Source of the DNA: Streptomyces sp. TSRI0107
Lineage (GTDB): Bacteria > Actinomycetota > Actinomycetes > Streptomycetales > Streptomycetaceae
Reading direction: 5' to 3'
Assembly (NCBI RefSeq): GCF_001905845.1
Contig: NZ_LIVZ01000009.1
Coordinates: 186,001 to 250,000, forward strand
Length of the DNA stretch: 64,000 nt
Shown here in pieces: positions 39,336 to 48,478 of this stretch. Under the pieces are notes generated by a model. It did no database searches, was not told where the DNA came from, and saw only the letters and a program-made list of their open reading frames with translations. Within the stretch, counting starts at the first letter, position 1, and each line of letters starts with the position of its first letter. A program made the translations under genes and the position numbers.

Positions 39336-42300
39336 GTCGCCGGCTGAGGCGTACGCGGCGACCGCGCTGTGCGTGGTCTGCGAGGGGTACGAGGGCGCGC
39401 CCCCGTCGCGGCGGCTGACCGGTGCGCGGGAGCAGATGCGCGGGATCGCGGAGCGGTTGCGGGGCCTCGGGTTCGCCGTGCGGGTGGTCGGCGCGGAGGA
39501 AGACCCGGATCTGGCGACATTCCGGCGGGAGAAGGAGGAGTGGCGGGCCTTCTGGCAGCGGGAGGGCGGGAACGGGCCTGCGCTGATCCTCTGGTCGGGG
39601 CACGGCGAGCTGGACGACCGGGATCTGAGGCTGGTGCTCGGGGACCTGAAGCTGACCGGCAACCAGTTCGAACGCGCGATGCTGCTGCGGGAGCACGGCG
39701 TCTCCGCCCAGGACCTCGTCGACGCGGCGATGGCCTCCGGCGCCGATCAGGCTCTGCTGGTGGTGGACACCTGCCATTCGGGGGCCGGTCTCGCCCCGAG
39801 TGTCGACCGCGCCTTGGCTCATCTGCGGCAGACGTCACTGCCCCAGGGTCGGTCGAAGTGGCTGGGGGTGATGGCGAGTTGCCGTCCCGGTGAACTCGGC
39901 GAAGGCTACGGGCCGCTGATGGAGGCCGTGGCGCAAGCACTGGCCACCGGCCCGCATATCGACCACTACCGCACCGCGTGGAGCACTCGCAATGAGCTGG
40001 TCACCGGTACCGACCTGATGTCGGCGATCAGAAGCCACTGGGCGGAGGACAAGCAGACCCCGGAGAGGGTGGCGGTCGGCGACGAACGGCCGGCGTTCCC
40101 CAACCCGAAGTCCGACCCGGCCGCACCACCGGTTCTGGTCGAGCACCTGGTCCTCGCGGCACGCGGAGTGGGGCATCTGGAGGAAGGCTGGTTCTTCACC
40201 GGGCGGCGGCGGGTGCTCGGCGAGATCGTCGACTGGATGCGGGCGGCGGCGCCCGGTCTCTTCCTCGTCACCGGTCCGGCCGGGTGCGGCAAGTCGGCGG
40301 TGCTGGGGCGTATCGCGACCCTTGCGGACCCCGCACAGCGCAGCAAGGCCGAGGAGCAGGGAGCGATCCGGGACGGAGACCCGGATCCCGGCGAAAGGTC
40401 CGCCCGGAGCTTCGCGGCCGTGCACATGCGGGGCCTGAACGCTACGCAGGTGGCGGCGGACATCGCCGCTCAGCTCGGTCTCGACGAGCCGAGGAGCGCG
40501 GACGCGCTCAGAGCGGAACTGCGAGAGCTTCCGACCCCGCCGGTCGTGGTCCTCGACGGGCTCGACGAGGTACCGGTCGAACACACCCAGAGCGTCATCG
40601 AGGAACTGGTCTTCCCGCTGAGCCGGATGCTGCCGGTGCTGGTCGGCTCCCGGGAACGGCCCTTCCGGAACCTGCTGAAGCCCGACACGACCCTCTCCGA
40701 CGCCCTGGTCCAGCACATCGGTGACAGCGTCCACAGGGTCGACCTGGAGGACGAGCCGGACACCCGGGACGACATCGCGGAGTACGTACGGCGCCGTTGC
40801 GAGGTGGCCGGGGTCGACGGCACCGCGGTCGCCGAGGCCCTGGCGGACCGTGCGACGGCACAGGACGGGGGCTTCCTCTTCGCGCGGCTGGTGACGGGAT
40901 TCCTCATCGCCCGGCTGCGTGAGGGGATCGTTGTCGCGGAGGAGCTGCTGGCCGGGCTGCCGGACTCAGTGGAGGCCGCGTTCGAGGAAGACCTGCGTGG
41001 CGGCGAGCGGCCGTCGGCGGCGCGAGACCTCCTCACGGCTCTCGCGTGGTCCGCCGGGCGCGGCATGCCGGCGGGCGGGGTGTGGGAGGCGGTGGCCTCG
41101 GCGCTCGGCGGGGAGGGGGTCTCCTACGACGAGGGTGATGTGGACTGGGTGCTCTCGGAGTACGGCCGCTACATCGTCGAGGACAGCGCGGGTCCGCAGG
41201 CCGTGTACCGGCTGTATCACCGGGAGTTCGTCACTCACTTGCGGAAGCGTGGGGGCCCCGGGGGTGCCGCCGCCGGGGAGGTGGTGCTGAGGGCGCTGAT
41301 GGATCTCCTCCGGCGGCAGGCCGAGGTCGGCGACTGGGAACGGGTCGATCCGTACGTGCGGATGTGGCTGCCGCACCACGCCGTATGGGCGAGCACTCCC
41401 GGGCCGGGCATTGACGTGCTGCGTGAGCTTGCGACGTGGGACCCGGACAGCGCGCGTCCCCTGCTCGCAGAGGCGCTGCTGGGAGTCGCGACGGCCTTGT
41501 CGGAGAGCGCGAATCACGTGGCTGCCGTGGAGTTGGCTCACGAGGCGGTGGACATTTTCAGGGACTTGGCCGCCATCGAGCCCGGCCACCTCCCCAACCT
41601 CGCCATGGCCCTCAACAACCTCGCCAACCACCTGGCCGACACCGGAGACCGCCAAGGCGCCCTCGAACCCGCCCACGAAGCCGTACGCATCCGACGCCAA
41701 CTCGCTGACATCAACCCCGCCGCCTACCTCCCCGACCTCGCCGGATCTCTCAACAACCTCGCCGCACACCTGGCCGGAACCGGAGACCGCCAAGGCGCCC
41801 TCGAACCCGCCCAGGAAGCCGTACGCCACTACACGCAACTCGCCCACACCAACCCCGCCGCCTACCTCCCCGACCTCGCCATGGCCCTCAACAACCTCGC
41901 CGAACACCTGGCCGAGACCGGAAACCCGGAAGGCGCCCTCGAACCCGCCCACGAAGCCGCACATCACTACACGCAACTCGCCCGCACCAACGCCGCCGCC
42001 TACCTTCCCAACCTCGCAGCGACCCTCAACAACCTCGCCAACCACCTGGCCGACACCGGAGACCGCCAAGGCGCCCTCGAAGCCGCGCAGGAAGCCGCAC
42101 GCCACTACACGCAACTGGCCCACGCCAACCCGGCCGCCTATCTCCCCGACCTCGCCATGGCCCTCAACAACCTCGCCAACCGCCTGGCCGACACCGAAGA
42201 CAGCCAAGGCGCCCTCGAAGCCTCTCAGGAAGCCGTACGCCACTACAGGCAACTGGCCCACGCCAACCCCGCCGCCTACCTCCCCGACCTCGCCACGGCC

Positions 42301-43680
42301 CTCAACAACTTCGCCGCGCACCTGGCCGACACCGAAGACAGTCAAGGCGCCCTCGCAACAGCCCACGAAGCCGTACGCATCCGACGCCAACTCGCCCACG
42401 CCAACCCGGCCGCCTATCTCCCCGACCTCGCCATGGCCCTCAACAACCTCGCCAACCGTCTGGCCGACACCGAAGACAGCCAAGGCGCCCTCGAAGCCGC
42501 CCAGGAAGCCGTACGCCACTACACGCAACTGGCCCACGCCAGCCCCGCCGCCTACCTCCCGAAACTGTCCACGGCCCTGAACAACCTCGCCAACCACCTG
42601 GCCACCACCGGAAACGAATCAGCTTCCCTGCAGGCGTACACACGTGCGGCCGCCGCGCTCTCCGAGGCCCACCCGGCCGCTGGACGCAGGATCGAGTACG
42701 AGCGCGATGCGTTTCAGCTCGAACGTCCCGAACCCACCCGGACAGCCGGCCTGCGGGGACTCATCCGAATGGCCGGCGGCGAGCCGGCCGACCAGCCCGC
42801 CGAGGTGACTCTGCGCGCCCGGCAGAAGCTCCGGAACTACGCCCGCAGGCCCCAGACCGATCACGACCTGCTGGAGCAGGCCTGGCAACAGGAGACGGGC
42901 AGGACCGCTCCCGACTGGCTGTCACTCTCCGAGGGGACTCTGAACCTGGTTGTCGACTGGGTGAACACGCCTTCCTGGGAGGACAGCCAGGCGTTCTGGT
43001 CCCGTCATGTGGAAGTCCTCAGCTCCGACGAAGCCTCGATCGCCCTGGCAGAGCTGGCTCTTGTAGGACCGGTCGCCGCACAGCACCGGGACTTGCGGGA
43101 GGTCATTCTCTCCGAGGGCCCGGATGCCGTCTTCCAGCAACTGATCGTCCAGGACCGTCTCCGGGAGTGGTTGCAGTGCGAGACCTGGGACGACTCGAAG
43201 AGCTTCCTCCAGGAGCACGGCGAACTCCTCCTCGCCGAGTACGCCGAAGCCCTCCTCGCGCAAGCCGAGCCCTTCACCGCCACAATCGCCGTACACGTCA
43301 TCCTCCTGCACATCGCCCGCACCGAGGACGTCGACGCCGCGTTCGACTGCGTCCAGGACCGCAGCGCCCTACAGGCACACGTTCTGCGCGCCCTGAGCGC
43401 CCGCGACGCCCAGGCTTTGATCGGCGCCGCCGCCATCGAAGGCTCGGTCTTCGACGACCAGCCCTCCTTCACCACTCACTACCAAGCCGCCCTCCTCCTC
43501 GCCGACGCCCCCGATTCGCTGGACGTCGACGCCTTGGCGGAGGCCGCGGCCGAAGCGGACCCGGACACCCGCAACCGGCTCACCTCGGAGCTGGCGACCC
43601 TCGCCGCCAACTCCCCGGACGGCCGGCACACCGCCCACTGGATGCGCCTGATCCAGGCCCTCACCCAGGCCAGCCCCTGA
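39328..43680 (+). CDS. Caspase-NACHT-TPR protein, NLR-like STAND ATPase
   Basis: 1450 residues in a new combination of known domains. (1) Caspase-like C14 domain, 1-230: H92 in LILWSGHGELDD and C149 in LLVVDTCHSGAG make the catalytic dyad. (2) NACHT/STAND NTPase, about 290-560: Walker A GPAGCGKS (316-323), Walker B VVVLDGLDEV (406-415), then VLVGSRERPF. (3) Winged-helix and helical region to about 750. (4) Eight TPR-like 46-residue repeats (751-1117) with LNNLA and GALE motifs. (5) A helical C-terminus (1118-1450) of unknown type. By analogy with NLRs the TPRs would sense a trigger, the NACHT part would oligomerise with ATP, and the caspase would be released. GTG at 39328 overlaps the esterase stop. 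The TPR DNA is unusually self-similar. Confidence 0.85.
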   Translation: MSESPAEAYAATALCVVCEGYEGAPPSRRLTGAREQMRGIAERLRGLGFAVRVVGAEEDPDLATFRREKEEWRAFWQREGGNGPALILWSGHGELDDRDLRLVLGDLKLTGNQFERAMLLREHGVSAQDLVDAAMASGADQALLVVDTCHSGAGLAPSVDRALAHLRQTSLPQGRSKWLGVMASCRPGELGEGYGPLMEAVAQALATGPHIDHYRTAWSTRNELVTGTDLMSAIRSHWAEDKQTPERVAVGDERPAFPNPKSDPAAPPVLVEHLVLAARGVGHLEEGWFFTGRRRVLGEIVDWMRAAAPGLFLVTGPAGCGKSAVLGRIATLADPAQRSKAEEQGAIRDGDPDPGERSARSFAAVHMRGLNATQVAADIAAQLGLDEPRSADALRAELRELPTPPVVVLDGLDEVPVEHTQSVIEELVFPLSRMLPVLVGSRERPFRNLLKPDTTLSDALVQHIGDSVHRVDLEDEPDTRDDIAEYVRRRCEVAGVDGTAVAEALADRATAQDGGFLFARLVTGFLIARLREGIVVAEELLAGLPDSVEAAFEEDLRGGERPSAARDLLTALAWSAGRGMPAGGVWEAVASALGGEGVSYDEGDVDWVLSEYGRYIVEDSAGPQAVYRLYHREFVTHLRKRGGPGGAAAGEVVLRALMDLLRRQAEVGDWERVDPYVRMWLPHHAVWASTPGPGIDVLRELATWDPDSARPLLAEALLGVATALSESANHVAAVELAHEAVDIFRDLAAIEPGHLPNLAMALNNLANHLADTGDRQGALEPAHEAVRIRRQLADINPAAYLPDLAGSLNNLAAHLAGTGDRQGALEPAQEAVRHYTQLAHTNPAAYLPDLAMALNNLAEHLAETGNPEGALEPAHEAAHHYTQLARTNAAAYLPNLAATLNNLANHLADTGDRQGALEAAQEAARHYTQLAHANPAAYLPDLAMALNNLANRLADTEDSQGALEASQEAVRHYRQLAHANPAAYLPDLATALNNFAAHLADTEDSQGALATAHEAVRIRRQLAHANPAAYLPDLAMALNNLANRLADTEDSQGALEAAQEAVRHYTQLAHASPAAYLPKLSTALNNLANHLATTGNESASLQAYTRAAAALSEAHPAAGRRIEYERDAFQLERPEPTRTAGLRGLIRMAGGEPADQPAEVTLRARQKLRNYARRPQTDHDLLEQAWQQETGRTAPDWLSLSEGTLNLVVDWVNTPSWEDSQAFWSRHVEVLSSDEASIALAELALVGPVAAQHRDLREVILSEGPDAVFQQLIVQDRLREWLQCETWDDSKSFLQEHGELLLAEYAEALLAQAEPFTATIAVHVILLHIARTEDVDAAFDCVQDRSALQAHVLRALSARDAQALIGAAAIEGSVFDDQPSFTTHYQAALLLADAPDSLDVDALAEAAAEADPDTRNRLTSELATLAANSPDGRHTAHWMRLIQALTQASP
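41578..42678 (+). repeat. Eight tandem TPR units, 138-bp DNA repeats
   Basis: After a first 135-base unit (41578-41712), seven units of exactly 138 bases start at 41713, 41851, 41989, 42127, 42265, 42403 and 42541. Each encodes about N-PAAYLPDLA-x-x-LNNLA-x-x-LADT-x-D-x-QGALE-x-A-x-EA-V/A-R-x-x-QLA. Synonymous sites are also largely conserved between units, pointing to recent duplication or gene conversion. Units 5 and 7 are most alike. Codon use is richer in CAA and CTC than in the surrounding gene. Confidence 0.9.
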
Positions 43681-43689
43681 CCTCTCGGC

Positions 43690-43980
43690 TCAGTTCAGCC
43701 GCCCGCCCCGGCTCGCCGCGATCCGCAGCGCGTCCCCGAGCGATTCCGCGAGGCGGATCCCGGTGAAGCGCAACTCGCCCTTCCCCACCGTCGGATCGTC
43801 GAGGAGCGACTTCGCCGCGCTGAGGACGTATGCCGCCGAGGCCAGCAGTTCGCTCTCCACCTCGTCTGCCATGCGGGACAGTTTGCTGCCGTCACCGTCC
43901 GAGCTGAGGTAGCACGGGCGTCCGTCGGGCGTGGTCCAGGGCAGCAACCGCAGGGGCGCACCCGTTCCGTCACGCAACAT
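43690..43980 (-). CDS. Small hypothetical protein next to XRE-DUF397 pair
   Basis: 96 residues, no signal peptide or known domain. PDGRPCYLSSDGDGSKLSRMADEVES is followed by helical AAYVLSAAKSLLDD and GIRLAESLGDALRIAA. Genes of this type are often found divergent from an XRE-DUF397 pair in Streptomyces. It ends 9 bases from the caspase-NACHT gene stop in convergent orientation. Function unknown. Confidence 0.7.
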   Translation of the reverse strand: MLRDGTGAPLRLLPWTTPDGRPCYLSSDGDGSKLSRMADEVESELLASAAYVLSAAKSLLDDPTVGKGELRFTGIRLAESLGDALRIAASRGGRLN

Positions 43981-44115
43981 GTTCCGCCGCTCCTTTCTGC
44001 CCGTTCCGCCGACGGGCGCGAATGCGAATGGTTACCGTTTGTGCCCTCATCGTCGCGCTGTGGCACCAGCCGCACCAGACGCGCCGTATCCCAGACCTCA
44101 GAAAGGGACGCAGCC

Positions 44116-44961
44116 ATGACCTTCAAGCCCCAGACCCTGACCCCGTACCTCTCCGCCCGCCACTACTTCGGTGCCGAGCAACGCCGCCACCGCGAATCCG
44201 CCCAGCTGTCGCTCGTGCAGCTCGCGGGCATCGTGAACTCCAGCAAGAGCACCCTCGCCCGGATCGAGACGGCCGAGCTGATGCCGCCCCCGGACCTGCC
44301 CGACCGGCTGGACGCGGCGTTCGGCACCGACAAGCACTTCCACGGGCTGTACGAGCTGGCCAAGCGCGAGGCGCACCCGGATCAGTACCGGCGGTTCATG
44401 GACTTCGAGGCGCAGGCCGATGTCCTCGAGAACTACGGAGCGCAGGCCCTTCCGGGGCTGTTGCAGACGGAGGAGTACGCCCATGGCCTGCTCAGCGTCC
44501 AGGAGGAGCTGACCTCAGAGCAGGTCAAGCAACGCGTCCACGCCCGTCTCTCCCGGCAGGACCGGCTGCGGTCGGCCGAACGCCCCCTGCGCTGGGCGAT
44601 CATCGATGAGTCCGTCCTCCGGCGACAGGTGGGCAGCGCGGAATGCATGTCCAAACAACTGGCCTGCCTGCTCGAACAGGTGGATACTCCGGACAGCAAG
44701 GTCCAGGTGTTGCCCTTCAGTTCCGGCCCACACTCGCTGATGGGCGGCGCGCTGACCCTGCTGACCCTTCCCAACGGCTCCACCATGGCCTACGAAGAGG
44801 GCATCCAGGTCGGTCATCTCTACGAGGACCGGGACTCGGTAAAGAAATGGCGGCGGCAGTACGAAATCCTCCGCGCCAACGCCCTCCCGCCGGCCGCCTC
44901 GGCGGAGCTGATCCGACAGGCGATGGAGGACTACAAGCCATGCGACACACCCCCGAGCTGA
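44116..44961 (+). CDS. XRE-family regulator with DUF5753 ligand domain
   Basis: 281 residues. An N-terminal helix-turn-helix (about 18-75) reads RRHRESAQLSLVQLAGIVNSSKSTLARIETAE. The remainder is DUF5753-like: FMDFEAQADVLENYGAQALPGLLQTEEYAHGLL, then WAIIDESVLRR and VLPFSSGPHSLMGGALTLL. Streptomyces genomes hold dozens of these, many paired with DUF397 proteins (as in BldB/WhiJ-like systems). ATG at 44116 has AAAGGGA upstream. The DUF397 gene overlaps its end by 22 bases. Confidence 0.9.
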   Translation: MTFKPQTLTPYLSARHYFGAEQRRHRESAQLSLVQLAGIVNSSKSTLARIETAELMPPPDLPDRLDAAFGTDKHFHGLYELAKREAHPDQYRRFMDFEAQADVLENYGAQALPGLLQTEEYAHGLLSVQEELTSEQVKQRVHARLSRQDRLRSAERPLRWAIIDESVLRRQVGSAECMSKQLACLLEQVDTPDSKVQVLPFSSGPHSLMGGALTLLTLPNGSTMAYEEGIQVGHLYEDRDSVKKWRRQYEILRANALPPAASAELIRQAMEDYKPCDTPPS

Positions 44962-45131
44962 ACTCCGCCCGGTGGCGCAGGAGCAGCTACAGCAACACCA
45001 ACGGGGGCGAATGCGTTGAGATGACCGAGGACTTCCCCGGCGTCGTCCCTGTCCGCGACAGCAAGAACCCCCACGGCCCCGTCCTCGTCGTCCCAGCAGC
45101 CGCCTGGGACGCGTTCGTCAAGTCCCTCTAG
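44940..45131 (+). CDS. DUF397 protein (WhiJ-partner type)
   Basis: 63 residues: ARWRRSSYSNTNGGECVEMTEDFPGVVPVRDSKNPHGPVLVVPAAAWDAFVKSL contains the full DUF397 pattern S-S-Y-S, GECVE, VRDSK and W-x-x-F. DUF397 proteins partner with the upstream XRE regulator and are thought to modulate its DNA binding, as in WhiJ-type developmental regulation. Translationally coupled to the XRE gene. A hairpin follows 14 bases after the stop. Confidence 0.9.
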   Translation: MRHTPELNSARWRRSSYSNTNGGECVEMTEDFPGVVPVRDSKNPHGPVLVVPAAAWDAFVKSL

Positions 45132-45144
45132 GCATAAGCGAAAC

Positions 45145-45174
45145 GGCCGGGCCCCGTACCCACGGGACCCGGCC
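45145..45174. terminator. Hairpin between DUF397 gene and RND permease gene
   Basis: GGCCGGG (45145-45151) plus CCCGT pair with ACGGG plus CCCGGCC (45163-45174), with single unpaired C and A and a 4-base loop. It lies between two convergent stops and would end both transcripts. Confidence 0.75.
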
Positions 45175-45205
45175 ATTCTCACACCGTCAGGCGACGTTCA
45201 GCACG

Positions 45206-48200
45206 TCACACCCCCGTCGGCTCCAGCACCTCCTCCGACTTCGCCTTCCCGGCCCGCTTCGCCGCCCGCTTCTTCGCGCGCCGCTCCTTGCGGAGTTCGA
45301 GCATCGCGTAGAGCGTCGGGACCAGGAGCAGGGTCAGCAAGGTCGACGTGACCAGGCCGCCGATGACGACGACCGCCAGCGGCTGGGCGATGAAGCCGCC
45401 CTCGCCGGTGATGCCGAGGGCCATGGGGAGCAGGGCGAAGATGGTCGCCAGGGCGGTCATCAGGATGGGCCGCAGACGGTGGCGGCCGCCCTCGACGACC
45501 GCCTCGACGACGCCGTAGCCCTGTGCCCGGTACTGGTTGATCAGGTCGATCAGCACGATCGCGTTGGTGACCACGATGCCGATCAGCATCAGCATGCCGA
45601 TCATCGCCGGGACGCCCATCGGAGTGCCGGTGGCCACCAGCAAACCGATCGCCCCTGTCGCCGCGAAGGGGATCGACACCAGCAGGATCAGCGGCTGGGC
45701 CAGCGAGCGGAACGTCGCGACCAGCAGCATGAAGACGATCGCGATCGCCGCCAGCATCGCCAGGCCCAGGTTGGCGAACGCCTCGTCCTGGTCCTCGGAG
45801 ACGCCGCCGATCTCGGCGGTGGCGCCGGCCGGGAGGTCCAGGGAGTTGAGCTTCGCCTGGAGGTCGGCGCTGACCGCGCCCGTGTTGTCGCCGGTCGGCT
45901 TGGCGGTGATGGTCGCCGCGCGCTGGCCGTCGATGCGGGTCATGGAGACCGGGCCGTCGACCAGCTCGACGTCCGCGATGGTGCCGAGCTTGACCGGGCC
46001 CAGGCGGAGCTTCTTGAGCTGCGCCATCGTCTCGGCGGGCTGCGCCGAGCGGATGACGATGTCACGCTCGGTGTCGTCCAGGGTGGCCTTGGCGGCGGTG
46101 GTGCCGCGGACCGCCTGGGCGACGGCCGCGCCGAGGGTCTGGTCGGTGAAGCCGGCCGCGGCCGCCTTCTCGTTGGCCTTGACCGAGATCCGGGGGACGC
46201 TCTGCGAGAGGTCGCTGGTGACGTCGGTGACGTCGTCCAGGTCGGCGACCGCCTCGCGGACCTCCTCGGAGGCCTCGCGCAGCACCTTCGCGTCGGCCGC
46301 CTTCACCACGACGCTGAGGTCCTGGCTGGCGAAGCCGTCGCCGGCGGCGATCGTGGTCGTGCCGACGCCGTCGAGCTTCTTCAGGCCCTCGTCGATGGCC
46401 TTCTCGACCTTCTCGAAGGACGCCGACTCCTCCAGCATCACCGAGTACGACGCCTGATTGGTGTCGGTGCCGCCGCCGAAGGCCGCCATGAAGCCGGAGG
46501 AGCCGACGGTGACCTGGTAGTCCTTGACGCCGTCGACGCCGTCGAGCAGCTTCTCGATCTTCTTGGCCTGGGCATCGGTCGCCGCCAGGCTGGTGCCGGG
46601 CTTCAGCTCCTGCTTGACGGTGAGGACTTCCTGCTCGCCCTGGTCGAAGAAGTTGGTCTTCAGCAGCGGGGCCATGCCGAACGTGCCGATCAGGACGACG
46701 ACGGCGATGGCCACACTGGTCAGGCGGCGGCGCGTCGCGAAGCGCAGGACCGGGACGTAGAAGCGCTGGAGCCGGCTCTTGGCCTCCTTCTCCTCGGCGA
46801 GGCGGCGGGCCTCGTCGGCGTCCTCCGGAGTGCCCTTGGGGGCGCGCAGGAACCAGTAGGAGAGGACCGGGACGACCGTCAGGGAGACCAGGAGGGACGC
46901 CAGCAGGGCCGCCGTCACGGTCAGCGAGAAGGAGCCGAACAGTTCGCCCACCATGCCGCCGACCAGGCCGATCGGCAGGAACACGGCGACGGTGGTGAGG
47001 GTGGAGGAGGTGACCGCGCCGGCCACCTCGCGGACCGCCTTGAGGATCGCCTCCTGGCGCTCCTCGCCGTAGCCGAGGTGCCGCTTGATGTTCTCCAGGA
47101 CGACGATCGAGTCGTCGACCACGCGGCCGATGGCGATGGTCAGCGCGCCGAGGGTCAGGACGTTGAGCGAGAGGTCACGGGTCCACAGGACGATCAGGGC
47201 CAGGACCACGGACAGCGGGATGGAGACCGCGGTCACGAGGGTGGAGCGGACCGACGCCAGGAAGACGAGGATCACCAGGACCGCGAAGAGGAGGCCCAGG
47301 GCGCCCTCGGTGGTCAGGCCCTCGATGGACTTCGACACCGCCGGGCCCTGGTCGCTGACGACCGTGACCTCGGCGCCGGAGCCGAGGTCGGCGCGCATGC
47401 CGGGGAGCTTGTCCCGGACGGCGTCGGAGATGGCGACCGCGCTGCCGTCGCGGTCCATGGTGACCATCACGGCGAGGCTGGGCTCGCCGTTGGTACGGGT
47501 GAGGGAGTCGGCGCGGGCCGCCTCCTGCTCGACCTCGGCCACGGAACCGAGGCGGACCGGCCGGTCGACGCCCTCGCCGGTGACCCTCAGGTCCTCGATC
47601 TGCTTCAGCGAGGTGAAGCCGCCGCCGACCTGCACGGTGCGGTTGGCGCCGTCCTCGTCGAAGGAGCCGGCCGGGACGGTGGCGCCGCCCGCCTGGAGGG
47701 CCTGGGCGAGGGACTGGGCGGTCAGGCCCGCCCTGGCCAGCTTCGCGTCGTCGGGGGTGACGGTGACCTGGAGGTCGCGTACGCCGTCCACGGTGACCTG
47801 GCCGACGCCGTCGATGTCCTTCAGCGCGGGCACGACGGTCCGGTCGAGCTGGTCGGCGAGGGCCTGCTGGTCGCGGTCGGAGGTGACGGCGAGGACGACG
47901 GTCGGGATGTCGTCGGTGGATCCGGCGACGACCTGCGGGTCGACGTCGTCCGGGAGCTGGACGCGGGCCCGGTTGACGGCCTGCTGGACGTTGGCGACGA
48001 GCTGGTCGGTGTCGTTGCCGTAGTCGAAGGACGCCATGATCACGGCGTTGCCCTCGCTGGCGGTGGCGGTGACGCCGGTGATGCCGTCGACCGCCTCGAG
48101 GTTGTTCTCGATCGGTTCGACGACCTGCTTCTCGACCACGTCCGGGGACGTGCCCTGGTACGGCGCGATCACCGACACCATGGGCAGTTCGATGGTGGGC

Positions 48201-48313
48201 AGCAGCTGCTGCTTGAGCTGGGGGATCGCGATCGCCCCGAAGGCGAGCGCGATGATCGACATCAGCCCTATCAGGGCCCGTTGCGCGAGGCTGAATCTTG
48301 ACAGCCAGGACAT
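45206..48313 (-). CDS. HAE1-type RND efflux permease
   Basis: 1035 residues, full length for a trimeric RND pump: twelve membrane helices with two large external loops (about 35-330 and 560-860). The proton-relay Asp pair is in AIGRVVDDSIVVLENIKRHL (TM4). The equivalent TM10 segment is GIVVTNAIVLIDLINQYRAQG, where the AcrB Lys is a Thr. The tail is basic (KKRAAKRAGKAK). No membrane-fusion or outer-membrane partner is visible nearby, as expected for a Gram-positive. It lies downstream of a NarL-type two-component system on the same strand and may be its target. Substrate unknown. Confidence 0.88.
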   Translation of the reverse strand: MSWLSRFSLAQRALIGLMSIIALAFGAIAIPQLKQQLLPTIELPMVSVIAPYQGTSPDVVEKQVVEPIENNLEAVDGITGVTATASEGNAVIMASFDYGNDTDQLVANVQQAVNRARVQLPDDVDPQVVAGSTDDIPTVVLAVTSDRDQQALADQLDRTVVPALKDIDGVGQVTVDGVRDLQVTVTPDDAKLARAGLTAQSLAQALQAGGATVPAGSFDEDGANRTVQVGGGFTSLKQIEDLRVTGEGVDRPVRLGSVAEVEQEAARADSLTRTNGEPSLAVMVTMDRDGSAVAISDAVRDKLPGMRADLGSGAEVTVVSDQGPAVSKSIEGLTTEGALGLLFAVLVILVFLASVRSTLVTAVSIPLSVVLALIVLWTRDLSLNVLTLGALTIAIGRVVDDSIVVLENIKRHLGYGEERQEAILKAVREVAGAVTSSTLTTVAVFLPIGLVGGMVGELFGSFSLTVTAALLASLLVSLTVVPVLSYWFLRAPKGTPEDADEARRLAEEKEAKSRLQRFYVPVLRFATRRRLTSVAIAVVVLIGTFGMAPLLKTNFFDQGEQEVLTVKQELKPGTSLAATDAQAKKIEKLLDGVDGVKDYQVTVGSSGFMAAFGGGTDTNQASYSVMLEESASFEKVEKAIDEGLKKLDGVGTTTIAAGDGFASQDLSVVVKAADAKVLREASEEVREAVADLDDVTDVTSDLSQSVPRISVKANEKAAAAGFTDQTLGAAVAQAVRGTTAAKATLDDTERDIVIRSAQPAETMAQLKKLRLGPVKLGTIADVELVDGPVSMTRIDGQRAATITAKPTGDNTGAVSADLQAKLNSLDLPAGATAEIGGVSEDQDEAFANLGLAMLAAIAIVFMLLVATFRSLAQPLILLVSIPFAATGAIGLLVATGTPMGVPAMIGMLMLIGIVVTNAIVLIDLINQYRAQGYGVVEAVVEGGRHRLRPILMTALATIFALLPMALGITGEGGFIAQPLAVVVIGGLVTSTLLTLLLVPTLYAMLELRKERRAKKRAAKRAGKAKSEEVLEPTGV

Positions 48314-48444
48314 GGGTCAGCGTCTCTCTTCCGTGGCCTGAGCGGAGCGGTGGGGGCGTGACGGCGCCCACCCCACCACCCTGGTCCATGGCGAAGGCCC
48401 CGGCCGTCGGTCCCAGGTCCATTTCCTTATGCGGCGCATACTGC

Positions 48445-48478
48445 GGGTGGAGTACCGCCCGTGGCGGTCACTCCACCC
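48445..48478 (-). terminator. Hairpin at end of response-regulator gene
   Basis: GGGTGGAGT (48445-48453) pairs with ACTCCACCC (48470-48478), with inner CCGCC/GGCGG around CGT. It overlaps the stop codon (48468-48470) and would separate the two-component genes from the RND permease downstream. Confidence 0.6.

Noticed and set aside
40966..42597. 543-codon minus-strand frame over the TPR block
   Set aside because: Its Val/Gly-rich repeats mirror the 138-bp TPR repeats; the plus-strand frame has clear domains and motifs.
41578..42678. CRISPR-like regular repeats
   Set aside because: The 138-base period has no unique spacers, stays in frame and encodes TPRs.
39328..43680. Insertion-sequence or prophage origin of the caspase-NACHT region
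   Set aside because: No transposase, integrase, terminal repeats or attachment-site duplication was seen around 37.8-45.2 kb.
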